Assembly (NCBI GenBank): GCA_030705665.1
Contig: JAUZQA010000022.1
Span: forward strand, 1-15,545
Source of the DNA: Bacillota bacterium
GTDB lineage: Bacteria > Bacillota > Bacilli > Bacillales_B > DSM-18226
Direction of reading: 5' to 3'
DNA: 15,545 nucleotides
This document shows positions 1 through 6,487 of the stretch, in pieces; within the stretch, counting starts at the first letter, position 1; each line of letters begins with the position of its first letter. Made by a program: the position numbers and the translations under genes. The notes under the pieces are model-generated. The model saw nothing but the letters and a program-made list of their open reading frames with translations, was not told the DNA's origin and made no database searches.

Positions 1-4
1 GAGT

Positions 5-790
5 ATGATGAGAAAAAATACGTTAAGAGAAAAGTTGGATCGAGAAGAAGCAGTTTTTGGAACATGGCTGATGACGAATAGTTTGGATAATGCAGAAATT
101 CTTAGTCATACTGGTGTAGATTTTATCATGATTGATGCTGAGCATGGTTCAATGGGGATCGAATCGGCTGGAAGAATGGTATCCGTAATCAGAGGTTCAC
201 AGGCAACGCCTCTCCTTAGAGTTGCTGGAAATGAAAAATCTTTGATAAAAAAAGGGCTTGATACCGGTGCTGAAGGTGTCATGATTCCAATGGTTAATAC
301 GAAGGAGGAAGCTGAAAAAGCAGTTAGCTTTTGTAAGTATCCGCCCATTGGGGTTCGTGGAATTGGGGCTGGAAGAGCGGTTTTGTTTGGAGCAAACGAT
401 GAAGAATATGTCGACTATTATGCAGAAGCAAACGCTGAAGTGTTGGTGATCCTTCAAATAGAACATTATGCTGCAGTTGAAAACATTGAAGAAATTCTCT
501 CTGTTTCTAATATTGATGTTGCTTTTGTAGGACCTTACGATTTAAGTACATCCATGGGGATTCAAGGGCAGCTAAATCATCCGGATATTATAGCTTGCTA
601 TAAAAGGGTTGTTGAGGCCTGTGAGAAATACAATGTCGTCCCAGGAATTATGACTTGGACAGATGCAATAGACCAACACCTAAACATGGGATTTAAATTT
701 CTGCTGGGTGGTATGGATGGAGCAATTCTTTATAACGGAGTCAAGCAACTCGTCAATGAATTTAGAGGTTTTTCAAAATTAAAGGTTTGA
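5..790 (+). CDS. HpcH/HpaI family aldolase (class II, 2-keto-3-deoxy sugar-acid type)
   Basis: A 261-residue protein of the HpcH/HpaI aldolase/citrate lyase family, cytosolic enzymes that use a divalent metal to split 4-hydroxy-2-keto acids into pyruvate (or a related keto acid) and an aldehyde. Visible family marks are DAEHG near residue 45, a GVRG segment near residue 117 (phosphate/carboxylate loop), QIEHYAAVEN near residue 151 with the metal-binding Glu, and AFVGPYDLS near residue 174 with the second metal ligand. Length matches the family (about 250-265). The start is either of two adjacent ATG codons at 5 and 8; only four bases precede it, so the ribosome site and any upstream operon partner lie outside the window. 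The substrate cannot be told: 2,4-dihydroxyhept-2-enedioate, 2-keto-3-deoxy-rhamnonate and 5-keto-4-deoxy-glucarate aldolases share these motifs. A strong terminator follows, so this is the last gene of its unit. Confidence 0.9.
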   Translation: MMRKNTLREKLDREEAVFGTWLMTNSLDNAEILSHTGVDFIMIDAEHGSMGIESAGRMVSVIRGSQATPLLRVAGNEKSLIKKGLDTGAEGVMIPMVNTKEEAEKAVSFCKYPPIGVRGIGAGRAVLFGANDEEYVDYYAEANAEVLVILQIEHYAAVENIEEILSVSNIDVAFVGPYDLSTSMGIQGQLNHPDIIACYKRVVEACEKYNVVPGIMTWTDAIDQHLNMGFKFLLGGMDGAILYNGVKQLVNEFRGFSKLKV

Positions 791-847
791 TAAATCACAA
801 AACAGAACTACGGATTTCCCTAACTAATAAAGTTAAATAGGATTCAA

Positions 848-899
848 GGGCAGTTCATGGAAGATAATCTTTTTCCTCCTTAGAACTGCTCTTTTTTAT
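848..899 (+). terminator. Intrinsic terminator after the aldolase gene
   Basis: A 9-pair stem (GGGCAGTTC at 848-856 with GAACTGCTC at 883-891, one G-T pair) encloses a 26-base loop and is followed directly by six T residues. It closes the aldolase unit. Confidence 0.85.
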
Positions 900-923
900 T
901 CAATCCAAAAAATTACAATTTTT

Positions 924-960
924 TCACCATTATTTAACAAAATTCGTGTATAATAATTTA
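924..960 (+). promoter_or_regulatory. Extended -10 promoter for the MaoC leader
   Basis: TGTATAAT at 947-954 is a perfect -10 hexamer with the TG extension. No good -35 lies at normal spacing, which is usual for extended -10 promoters. The predicted start near 961 gives a leader of roughly 190 bases before the hydratase ATG. Confidence 0.6.
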
Positions 961-1037
961 AAAACAGGGGAAAGATTTAAAATTTGTTTATCAATTATTT
1001 TCAATCTTATAAAACTCACAAGTGAAAACAACAGTCT

Positions 1038-1073
1038 AGGATTCTGGTGTGTTTTTCGCTAGGATCCTTTTTT
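1038..1073 (+). terminator. Terminator inside the leader of the MaoC-type gene
   Basis: AGGATTCTGG (1038-1047) can pair with CTAGGATCCT (1059-1068) over ten positions including two G-T pairs, with an 11-base loop and a T run to 1073. It lies between the promoter at 949 and the coding start at 1154. It would therefore either attenuate the gene or end a small RNA of about 110 bases. I do not see the conserved core of a T-box or of any riboswitch class I can recall. Confidence 0.6.
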
Positions 1074-1153
1074 ATAGATGTAAGTGTCTGAATAATTTGA
1101 TTTTCAAGGATTCTATAACTTGTTTGTATTTTAACAGAAAAGAGGAAAGTCTA

Positions 1154-1570
1154 ATGCAAAAAGAACTAATGTATGAAGATATTCAAATAGGGGATACAGC
1201 TGTTTTTTCTAAGACGATTACGGACTTTGATATTTACCAATTTGCAGGTCTTACTGGTGATTTCAACCCAATGCATATTGATAATGAGTTTGCAAAGGAC
1301 ACATTTTTTAAAGAAAGAATTGCACATGGTCTTTTAACCGGAAGTTTTATTTCAACTGTTTTGGGCATGAAACTTCCTGGTCCAAATTCCATTTATTTAT
1401 CACAAAACTTTAAATTTCTTGCGCCAGTTAAAATCGGTGATACTGTAAAAGCAACCGTAAAAGTGGTAGAAAAAAGAGATGATAAGAGAATAATCAAACT
1501 AATAACGCAGGTATTTAACCAACGTATGGAAATGGTAGTAGATGGGGAAGCTGCTGTCATGAAAAAGTAA
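1154..1570 (+). CDS. MaoC-like (R)-specific enoyl-CoA hydratase
   Basis: A 138-residue hot-dog-fold protein of the MaoC/PhaJ hydratase family. These enzymes add water to trans-2-enoyl-CoA to give (R)-3-hydroxyacyl-CoA, linking fatty-acid oxidation to other acyl pools. The catalytic segment is clear: FAGLTGDFNPMHID, carrying the Asp and His of the hydratase pair, followed by RIAHGLLTGSFIS, which lines the active site. The length is that of single-domain PhaJ-type enzymes. The reading frame is open back to 1049, but the start chosen is the ATG at 1154, preceded by AGAGGAAAG at 1141-1149; upstream codons are not protein-like and cover the leader terminator. The gene stands alone between two terminators. 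Related MaoC proteins act on other substrates, so 'hydratase' is firm but the precise acyl chain is not. Confidence 0.88.
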   Translation: MQKELMYEDIQIGDTAVFSKTITDFDIYQFAGLTGDFNPMHIDNEFAKDTFFKERIAHGLLTGSFISTVLGMKLPGPNSIYLSQNFKFLAPVKIGDTVKATVKVVEKRDDKRIIKLITQVFNQRMEMVVDGEAAVMKK

Positions 1571-1592
1571 ATCTGGTTATTGGTAAAATATG

Positions 1593-1640
1593 CTAAAAAA
1601 GGGAACAAATACATTTTGTTTCCTTTTTTAGTTTTTTTCT
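1593..1640 (+). terminator. Intrinsic terminator after the hydratase gene
   Basis: A long near-perfect hairpin. CTAAAAAAGG at 1593-1602 pairs with CCTTTTTTAG at 1622-1631, and the stem continues inward through GAACAAA/TTTGTTT with one mismatch or wobble. A T tract follows. The A-rich left arm means it may also stop transcription from the other side. Confidence 0.85.
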
Positions 1641-1718
1641 TTATAAGGTTATTTTACCTCTCCAAGAAGCGGAATTTCCTACTATGTCCCCACATAGGAT
1701 ATAGCAGGGGGTGGTTAT

Positions 1719-2192
1719 GTGAACAGATGGCTCAAAGCGTTTATTCTAACCTACCTATCTTTATTGTTTTTCGGAAGCTTTTTGGCCCTCGGATTGTTGT
1801 GGGCTGGAGTTCTCGAAAATTCACTGCCGAATATATCGAAAATAAAGATCTTTTTGTACTATTTTTTTGCAGGTGCAATAGGAGGGTCACTACGGCATCT
1901 TTACATGTTTTGTTACCACTATATGGAGGATAAATTAAACGATTACAGATTGTGGATTATGTATATTTTTTATCCGATTTTTGCAACAGGTACAGCAGTA
2001 GTAGCGGTCACACTTATTCAAAGCGGAATATTATATATACAATTCACTGACCCTAAAGATACACCGTATGCACAATTAAGCATTGCATTCTTTGTAGGTT
2101 TTGGATTCAACAGGTTTGTAAATAAACTCAATGCGGTTTCAAAAAATTTATTCCAAACAGATAATATCAATAATCATAATAATGGGAAATAG
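1719..2192 (+). CDS. Small integral membrane protein, unknown function
   Basis: A 157-residue protein I do not recognise. Four hydrophobic stretches suggest membrane segments: residues about 7-30, 44-67 (with the AGAIGGSLRH turn), 80-108 and 120-135, followed by an Asn-rich polar tail (DNINNHNNGK). No catalytic motif is visible. The start is GTG at 1719 because AGGGGGTGG at 1706-1714 sits five bases upstream; an overlapping out-of-frame reading that starts at 1580 has no ribosome site and is not protein-like. The bases just upstream (1693-1706) contain CATAGGATATAGCA, which recurs in front of the small membrane protein near 6488. Aromatic-rich, Phe/Tyr-heavy composition is typical of AT-rich membrane genes and carries no functional hint. 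Confidence 0.75.
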   Translation: MNRWLKAFILTYLSLLFFGSFLALGLLWAGVLENSLPNISKIKIFLYYFFAGAIGGSLRHLYMFCYHYMEDKLNDYRLWIMYIFYPIFATGTAVVAVTLIQSGILYIQFTDPKDTPYAQLSIAFFVGFGFNRFVNKLNAVSKNLFQTDNINNHNNGK

Positions 2193-2215
2193 GAGCTTGA
2201 TAGATTCAAATATTT

Positions 2216-2287
2216 TCTCTTAGGTTACATATATTCAAAACTCCCACATATATATTGACAATAAAAGCTAAAGTCTAACCTAATAGA
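2216..2287. repeat. Inverted repeat in the leader of the TerC-family gene
   Basis: TCTCTTAGGTTA (2216-2227) is the reverse complement of TAACCTAATAGA (2276-2287) at 11 of 12 positions, enclosing 48 bases. It lies 16 bases before the first possible start and 67 before the preferred one. It could be an RNA stem in a regulatory leader or an operator. No U-tract follows, so it is not a simple terminator, and I see no manganese (yybP-ykoY) riboswitch core. Confidence 0.5.
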
Positions 2288-2353
2288 TTTTCTTAGGGGA
2301 AAATGGGACAAACTACACGGTTACCCAACGAACTGAAAAGGGGAAAAATCTTG

Positions 2354-3085
2354 ATGGAATTCGTAAATCAAATCATTCATAATTATAGTACCTTTTTTTC
2401 ACTTAATGCTTTTCAAAGTGTGGTTTATGATCCTGCAAGTTGGGGATTAATTGGTACACTTATTATTCTTGAAGGATTACTATCCGCGGATAATGCCGTA
2501 GTTCTGGCAGTGATGGTCAAGCATCTGCCAAAGCGACAACGAAAGAAAGCATTATTTTATGGGATATTTGGAGCCTATTTTTTCCGTCTCTTGGTCATTG
2601 GGCTAGGAGTAACCCTAATCAAGATTGCCTGGATTAAGATCGTTTGTGGTCATTATTTGCTTTTTATTGTCTTACAGAATTTTATTGGAAAAAAGGATGA
2701 GGAAGATAGTATTCACCATAAAAAAATGGGTTTCTGGCGAACAGTCATAACAGTGGAATTAATGGATATTTCGTTTAGCTTTGACAGTGTGCTAGCAGCA
2801 TTTGGTGTTTCAAACCAAGAATGGGTTTTATTCATTGGAGGGATTCTAGGAATTTTAATGATGCGAGGGGTAGCAAATTTATTCTTGGCATTGATTGAGA
2901 AAATACCAGAATTTGAAACAACTGCGTTTGTTTTAATTGCGATCATAGGTGTTAAGATGATTATTTCTTCCTTTGGATTCTATATCAATGAAACTTTATT
3001 TTTCAGCTTAATTATTTCCATTTTCTTAGGTACTTTTGTTGTTCATTTATTTAGAAAAAATTCTGGGCATGAACCAACCTTGTAA
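2354..3085 (+). CDS. TerC-family membrane protein, probable manganese exporter type
   Basis: A polytopic membrane protein of the TerC family, 243 residues from the preferred start. In Bacillus subtilis the relatives YceF and YkoY (MeeF, MeeY) export Mn2+ for metalation of secreted enzymes; that role is inferred here by family. The two conserved acidic motifs are present: EGLLSADNAVVLAVM in the first membrane segment and VELMDISFSFDSVLAAF in a central one, their Asp, Glu and Asn being the proposed metal site. MVKHLPKRQRKKAL is the usual basic loop. About seven hydrophobic segments are seen. The frame is open from ATG 2303, but ATG 2354 is preferred: the protein then starts MEFVNQII as its relatives do, and AAAAGGGGA lies just upstream. 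The loop before the central acidic motif seems shorter than in the YceF sequence I remember. Confidence 0.85.
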   Translation: MEFVNQIIHNYSTFFSLNAFQSVVYDPASWGLIGTLIILEGLLSADNAVVLAVMVKHLPKRQRKKALFYGIFGAYFFRLLVIGLGVTLIKIAWIKIVCGHYLLFIVLQNFIGKKDEEDSIHHKKMGFWRTVITVELMDISFSFDSVLAAFGVSNQEWVLFIGGILGILMMRGVANLFLALIEKIPEFETTAFVLIAIIGVKMIISSFGFYINETLFFSLIISIFLGTFVVHLFRKNSGHEPTL

Positions 3086-3119
3086 TTCCAAGTAATACTA
3101 ATATTTTTCCCTCCTACAC

Positions 3120-3171
3120 TTTTATACGAGTAACTCGTCCAACCTGTCAGCTCCAATCAACACGTATAAAA
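3120..3171. repeat. Inverted repeat downstream of the TerC-family gene
   Basis: TTTTATACG (3120-3128) is the exact reverse complement of CGTATAAAA (3163-3171). A competing local hairpin, ACGAG-TAA-CTCGT (3126-3138), uses part of the left arm. The two folds exclude each other. It has no T tract; the actual terminator lies 30 bases further on. Confidence 0.45.
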
Positions 3172-3203
3172 ATCAACAATATCCTTTAACAGAGCCAAAA
3201 GTT

Positions 3204-3232
3204 AAAAGTTGTCATTTAAGGGCAACTTTTTT
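3204..3232 (+). terminator. Intrinsic terminator, end of the TerC-family unit
   Basis: AAAAGTTGTC pairs with GGCAACTTTT around a 7-base loop (one T-G pair) and ends in a T run. It separates the TerC-family gene from the large noncoding segment that follows. Confidence 0.8.
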
Positions 3233-3287
3233 CACATTTAGTAATTATTAATTCAGAATATTTCACCGTTTTGTCACAAAAATACAG

Positions 3288-3314
3288 TTAATTCTGTTTT
3301 TATCATGATATAAT
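3288..3314 (+). promoter_or_regulatory. Extended -10 promoter of the large noncoding RNA
   Basis: TGATATAAT at 3306-3314 is a perfect TATAAT with the TG extension one base upstream. The -35 side (TTAATT at 3288-3293, 15 bases away) is weak. The predicted start is near 3321, about 18 bases before the left strand of the closing helix, which supports this as the promoter of the RNA. Confidence 0.65.
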
Positions 3315-3320
3315 AAAGCC

Positions 3321-4141
3321 ATAAAGATAAATAAATTAGATTAACATCTTAGGAGACTCAGCCATACGTGTTCGTTCCGTTTGTGAACGAGTAAGTAAGG
3401 TTATTTCTAACTAATTTGATTAGTGAAGTGATACCTTCCTAAAGACAAGGTGTAAGTTAATCAACTTCATCCTTTGTAAAACGTTTCTTGTAAAATAAAG
3501 AAAACGCTACTGAGGAAAAACCTAAACTGGGAAATGTAGAAGATCACATTAAACTCCCAAAAAATCTTCATTTAATTAACTGGAAATAGGAGAGTTCTAC
3601 AAAAAAGAATTATTTGTAGAAAAATTCTTATCTATCCTTTAAGATTATAAAAATTTCGTGAAGAAGGAATTTTTGTAACGAAGGAAAATCTGGTGATTAA
3701 TGGAGTGGAAAATAGCTTAAAAACCTATTTGTTTGGGAAAGATTCCAAAATGTTGAAATTCTAAGAATACCAATTAGGAAGATAGTTATTGATCTTACAA
3801 GATGAATATTTGATGTAACAAGATTGCATCAATATATGACTCTAACAGGCCTTCGTTTAAAAGTGGTATTGCAAAAACTAGTTTAAATTAGTAAATAATG
3901 AGTTTTAATCGGTAAATACCGATAAATTGTTTCATTAAGGAATTTGAATTCCATTAAACATGTGAATTAATTCCTTCAACGGAACAAGCACACATCGGCG
4001 AATAGACCATCTATTTGAGCAAAAGGGTTATAAAATCCTTGAAAATAGAAATGGCTAAGAAATTGGCTGATGTATTATGGTTGGGTCCCCTAAGTTGTTA
4101 ATCAATTCCAGATACCTTCTCGTATGAGAAGGCTTTTTTTT
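3321..4141 (+). ncRNA. Large structured noncoding RNA, about 820 nt, class not recognised
   Basis: Between an extended -10 promoter and an intrinsic terminator lie some 800 bases with no reading frame of 60 codons on either strand. The ends close on each other: 3339-3366 pairs with 4076-4103 at 26 of 28 positions (mismatches T3347/T4095 and A3354/C4088, two G-T pairs). Local stems follow in order: 3369-3377/3385-3393, 3431-3437/3447-3453, 3482-3489/3498-3506, 3528-3537/3546-3559 (with a 4-base bulge), 3595-3603/3613-3621, 3710-3715/3725-3730, 3877-3882/3887-3892, 3908-3913/3918-3923, 3937-3944/3969-3976, 3999-4006/4010-4017 and 4023-4029/4034-4040. Several loops pair with downstream bases as pseudoknots. 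The architecture recalls large ornate bacterial RNAs (OLE, ROOL, GOLLD), but I recognise no family signature. It is not tmRNA, RNase P RNA or 6S RNA by sequence. Confidence 0.8.
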
Positions 4142-4142
4142 T
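4115..4142 (+). terminator. Intrinsic terminator of the large noncoding RNA
   Basis: A perfect 7-pair stem, CCTTCTC-GTAT-GAGAAGG, extended one base by A/C context and followed by nine T residues. It starts 12 bases after the right strand of the closing helix. Confidence 0.92.
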
Positions 4143-4218
4143 ATAAAATAGACCTTTTTCGTGTAATATCCTAATAATGATATATATCAGGAAAGGAAAA
4201 TACGAATTAGGGGGCTTC

Positions 4219-4860
4219 ATGAAAGAAATGCAAGTTTGTGGGGTATATCTTGCCGCCGGTCAAAGCAGACGAATGGGTGAAAATAAATTAGCTTTACCAC
4301 TTCGAAAATCAACGGTTGGGAGCATGGCTTTCCAAGCCGCACTCCTTTCTAAGCTGGAACATATTATTGTCGTTACAAAAGAAAATGATTGTTTATCCTG
4401 GATGGACCCATCGTTTTTTCAAAAACCTCTCAATGAAAAATGGTCGCTTGCCCGTTGCCAGGACGTAGTATTAGGGCAAGCACATTCCCTAAAGTGCGGT
4501 TTGCATGCTGCTCAAAAACGACATCCTAACGGGATTATGGTGCTATTGGCTGACCAGCCATTTCTCCATGTAAAGCTAATTAATGATCTAATTATTCTTG
4601 GTGAACAGTTTCAAAAGAAAAAAGATATGAATGAAATCACCTATGTCGCTGCAAGTTTTCAAGGAGTCCCGAGACCGCCAATTCTTTTTTTGCAACAAGC
4701 TTTCCCTTTTTTATTAGAATTAAAAGGGGATGAGGGGGCACGCCAGTTATTTCAAAAATCCATCCTAAAAGGAAAGTTACTCGAATTAAGTGATGAACGT
4801 ATCTTTTTTGACCTTGATACAAAAGAAGACTATGAAAGTGTTGCAAATGAAACGATTTGA
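4219..4860 (+). CDS. MocA/PucB-like molybdenum cofactor nucleotidyltransferase
   Basis: A 213-residue cytosolic enzyme of the MobA-like NTP-transferase family. MocA and PucB relatives join CMP to molybdopterin to make the dinucleotide cofactor used by xanthine dehydrogenase-type enzymes. Motifs in order: LAAGQSRRMGENK near the N-terminus (nucleotide-binding loop with the conserved Lys), LLADQPF near residue 116 (Mg2+-binding Asp), GVPRPPILF near 155, GDEGARQLF near 178 and FDLDTKEDYE near 200. All belong to this family. The frame is open from 4177, but ATG 4219 is chosen: AGGGGG at 4209-4214 precedes it and the LAAG strand then begins about ten residues in, as usual. ATG 4228 is a possible alternative. 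No xanthine dehydrogenase or XdhC gene lies nearby, so the client enzyme is not visible here. A compatible-solute or sugar nucleotidyltransferase is less likely given GVPRPP and GDEGAR. Confidence 0.82.
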   Translation: MKEMQVCGVYLAAGQSRRMGENKLALPLRKSTVGSMAFQAALLSKLEHIIVVTKENDCLSWMDPSFFQKPLNEKWSLARCQDVVLGQAHSLKCGLHAAQKRHPNGIMVLLADQPFLHVKLINDLIILGEQFQKKKDMNEITYVAASFQGVPRPPILFLQQAFPFLLELKGDEGARQLFQKSILKGKLLELSDERIFFDLDTKEDYESVANETI

Positions 4861-4970
4861 AGGACAAGGAAAGGTTAAGGACCTATAGCACATAATTCAA
4901 AATCTCGTTGTCATATAGAATAATGCAAATGATTTTACACACCCTATAATCTGAGTAGGGGGTGAAATAT

Positions 4971-5141
4971 TTGGCAGATCAACTGAATAAAAACAATAAG
5001 CAGGCTGGTAAATATCAGCAAGGTTCAGGTTCTGAATATCATCGTCTGCATGCAAGTAATGTGCCAGACTATGGTGCAAATAGTATGGACCCGATTGCAG
5101 AAAGTTTGATGAATCAGATTGATAACAACGAACAACAGTAA
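4971..5141 (+). CDS. Small Asn/Gln-rich protein, 56 residues, unknown
   Basis: A short frame starting at TTG 4971 with GGGGGTG at 4958-4964 seven bases upstream and closed by a strong terminator right after its stop. The product begins MADQLNKNNKQAGKYQQGSG and ends in SLMNQIDNNEQQ. It is hydrophilic, rich in Asn, Gln, Ser and Gly, without Cys, signal peptide or membrane segment. I do not recognise it. Composition and size resemble small proteins packaged in Bacillus spores, which is only a guess. CATATAGAAT at 4909-4918 resembles a sporulation-type -10 but is not a clean match to any one sigma factor. The good ribosome site, the correct stop-to-terminator spacing and the lack of a competing frame support it as a real gene. 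Confidence 0.65.
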   Translation: MADQLNKNNKQAGKYQQGSGSEYHRLHASNVPDYGANSMDPIAESLMNQIDNNEQQ

Positions 5142-5146
5142 GTCAT

Positions 5147-5177
5147 AAAACGCCGTTATTGGCGTTTTTTCTTTTTC
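5147..5177 (+). terminator. Intrinsic terminator after the 56-residue gene
   Basis: A perfect 8-pair stem, AAAACGCC-GTTATT-GGCGTTTT, followed by T-rich sequence and six bases downstream of the stop codon. Confidence 0.9.
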
Positions 5178-5269
5178 TAATTTCCATAAAAAATTTAAGT
5201 ATTATTTGTTGATATTTTCATTATAATAGTTTACTGTATTAAAAAATCAGTTAAAGCAGGTGCAGGTTA

Positions 5270-6268
5270 ATGAAAAAATTGATCATGCTCTTTTTATGTT
5301 TATATGCCTTTTTTTATCTTTCTAAACATCAAATGATTCCTTCTCTGGACGAAATCAAAAGCTATTTTAATGTAAGTGAACCAAATACTCAGGTACAGGA
5401 CTCATCTCAAAATATTCCTAGTCAGCAAGAGCAGAAAACAGAAAACCAGGCGAAAGGCGGTCAACAGGAAGCCGCTTCCATCCCAGTAACAGCAAATCAA
5501 AAGTACCCGCTAACGAAAATACAAACCTATCAAGTTTCAGTTACATCTGGAAAGTTAATAGTAACGGGAAAAGCTACACCATACGGACAATTCAATAAGG
5601 CTGATGGAGTAATTTTATATATTCAAGAAGCACGGGCAAATAAGAAGGTCACGATCAAAGTCCCTTTTAGCAACGGCAGAATAAATTACACTTATCCCCT
5701 TTCCTATACAGTAGGGGATGTCATCATAAATCTTGATGAATATTATAATGGGGTTGAAAATGATCCTAACACTGTACTGGGATACGCAGAGTATCACCTA
5801 ACAGATGGGGACCCCTACTTACAGCCTAGTTGGATGGTACAAAGTGATAACCCAGCCCTAGTTTCACTTGCTCAAACAATTACCAAGGGGAAGCCGACGG
5901 AAGTAGAAAAATCGCGTGCGATCTTTGAATGGGTGGCTCAAAACATTAATTACAATGCACCATTAGTAAATGATCCGAATCCACCATTATATTCGGCCCT
6001 TCAAACCTTCCAGACACGAGATGTTTTATGTTCGGGTTATGCTGATTTAAGTGCGGCCCTTCATAGGGCTGTAGGAATAGAAGCGAAGGTTGTGTATGGG
6101 GAAAATCATGCATGGAATGAAATCATGCTGAATGGTGCATGGCAAATAGAAGACCCTACCTATGGTGCCGGGTTTATTAACGCCAATACAATGAGATTTG
6201 TCCGCAGCTATCATCCCGCCTATTTTGTTAAATCGGATAAACACAAAGAGGGGGAGTACCCTTGGTGA
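5270..6268 (+). CDS. Exported transglutaminase-like (papain-fold) protein
   Basis: A 332-residue protein with an N-terminal hydrophobic segment (residues about 4-18) that should export it or anchor it outside the membrane. A disordered Gln/Glu/Asn linker follows (about 37-72), then a beta-rich region (about 78-180) of unknown fold, and a C-terminal transglutaminase-like domain. The catalytic triad is visible: Cys254 in DVLCSGYADL, His280 in NHAWNEIML and Asp295 in EDPTYG. ARAIFEWV-type helices (SRAIFEWVAQNINY, near 218) precede the Cys as in this family. Such domains may crosslink, hydrolyse or merely bind peptides; the substrate is not visible. ATG 5270 has only a modest ribosome site (GCAGGTG, 5256-5262). 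The gene stands alone between two terminators. The intact triad argues for an enzyme rather than a degenerate binding module. Confidence 0.88.
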   Translation: MKKLIMLFLCLYAFFYLSKHQMIPSLDEIKSYFNVSEPNTQVQDSSQNIPSQQEQKTENQAKGGQQEAASIPVTANQKYPLTKIQTYQVSVTSGKLIVTGKATPYGQFNKADGVILYIQEARANKKVTIKVPFSNGRINYTYPLSYTVGDVIINLDEYYNGVENDPNTVLGYAEYHLTDGDPYLQPSWMVQSDNPALVSLAQTITKGKPTEVEKSRAIFEWVAQNINYNAPLVNDPNPPLYSALQTFQTRDVLCSGYADLSAALHRAVGIEAKVVYGENHAWNEIMLNGAWQIEDPTYGAGFINANTMRFVRSYHPAYFVKSDKHKEGEYPW

Positions 6269-6312
6269 AAATCGCCTTTTAATATATGGCTTCTTTAAAA
6301 ATAGCGATAATG

Positions 6313-6348
6313 AAAGCTAATTCATATTGAGTTAGCTTTTTTGGTTTT
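6313..6348 (+). terminator. Intrinsic terminator after the transglutaminase-like gene
   Basis: AAAGCTAATTCA (6313-6324) pairs with TGAGTTAGCTTT (6328-6339), a 12-pair stem with one T-G pair and a three-base loop, followed by a T tract. Confidence 0.9.
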
Positions 6349-6449
6349 TTTAAGTATTAAATGGGCGAGGGAATCTTTGTAAACGCCTTCCACTCTAATA
6401 TTTACTTTAAAATATAGTGCAAATGAACTAGCAAAACAGTTTCTATCCG

Positions 6450-6480
6450 CATAGGATATAGCACAAAGAATAAGGAGTGG
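6450..6480 (+). promoter_or_regulatory. CATAGGATATAGCA element and ribosome site before the small membrane gene
   Basis: CATAGGATATAGCA at 6450-6463 is identical to 1693-1706 before another membrane-protein gene. CATAnnnTA fits the -10 box of sigma-K-type sporulation promoters, but no matching -35 stands at the right distance in either case. The Shine-Dalgarno sequence AAGGAGTGG at 6472-6480 is strong and helps place the start of the next gene. Confidence 0.35.
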
Positions 6481-6487
6481 ATGTAAA

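Noticed and set aside
961..1153. A T-box leader before the MaoC-type gene
   Set aside because: No T-box antiterminator sequence (GGGTGGnACCGCG type) or specifier arrangement is found, and the leader is too short.
1580..1933. A 117-codon reading frame overlapping the membrane-protein gene at 1719
   Set aside because: It begins in the preceding terminator, has no ribosome site, and overlaps a frame with a good ribosome site and convincing membrane segments.
2200..2302. A yybP-ykoY manganese riboswitch before the TerC-family gene
   Set aside because: The conserved purine-rich core loops are not present; only an inverted repeat is seen.
3321..4141. The large RNA as tmRNA, RNase P RNA or 6S RNA
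   Set aside because: No tRNA-like ends or tag frame, no RNase P core sequences, and the length is about double or more that of these RNAs in bacilli.
6427..6458. A complete sigma-K promoter before the small membrane gene
   Set aside because: The -10 pattern fits, but no AC-type -35 stands 15-17 bases upstream; the nearest ones are 12 and 21 bases away.
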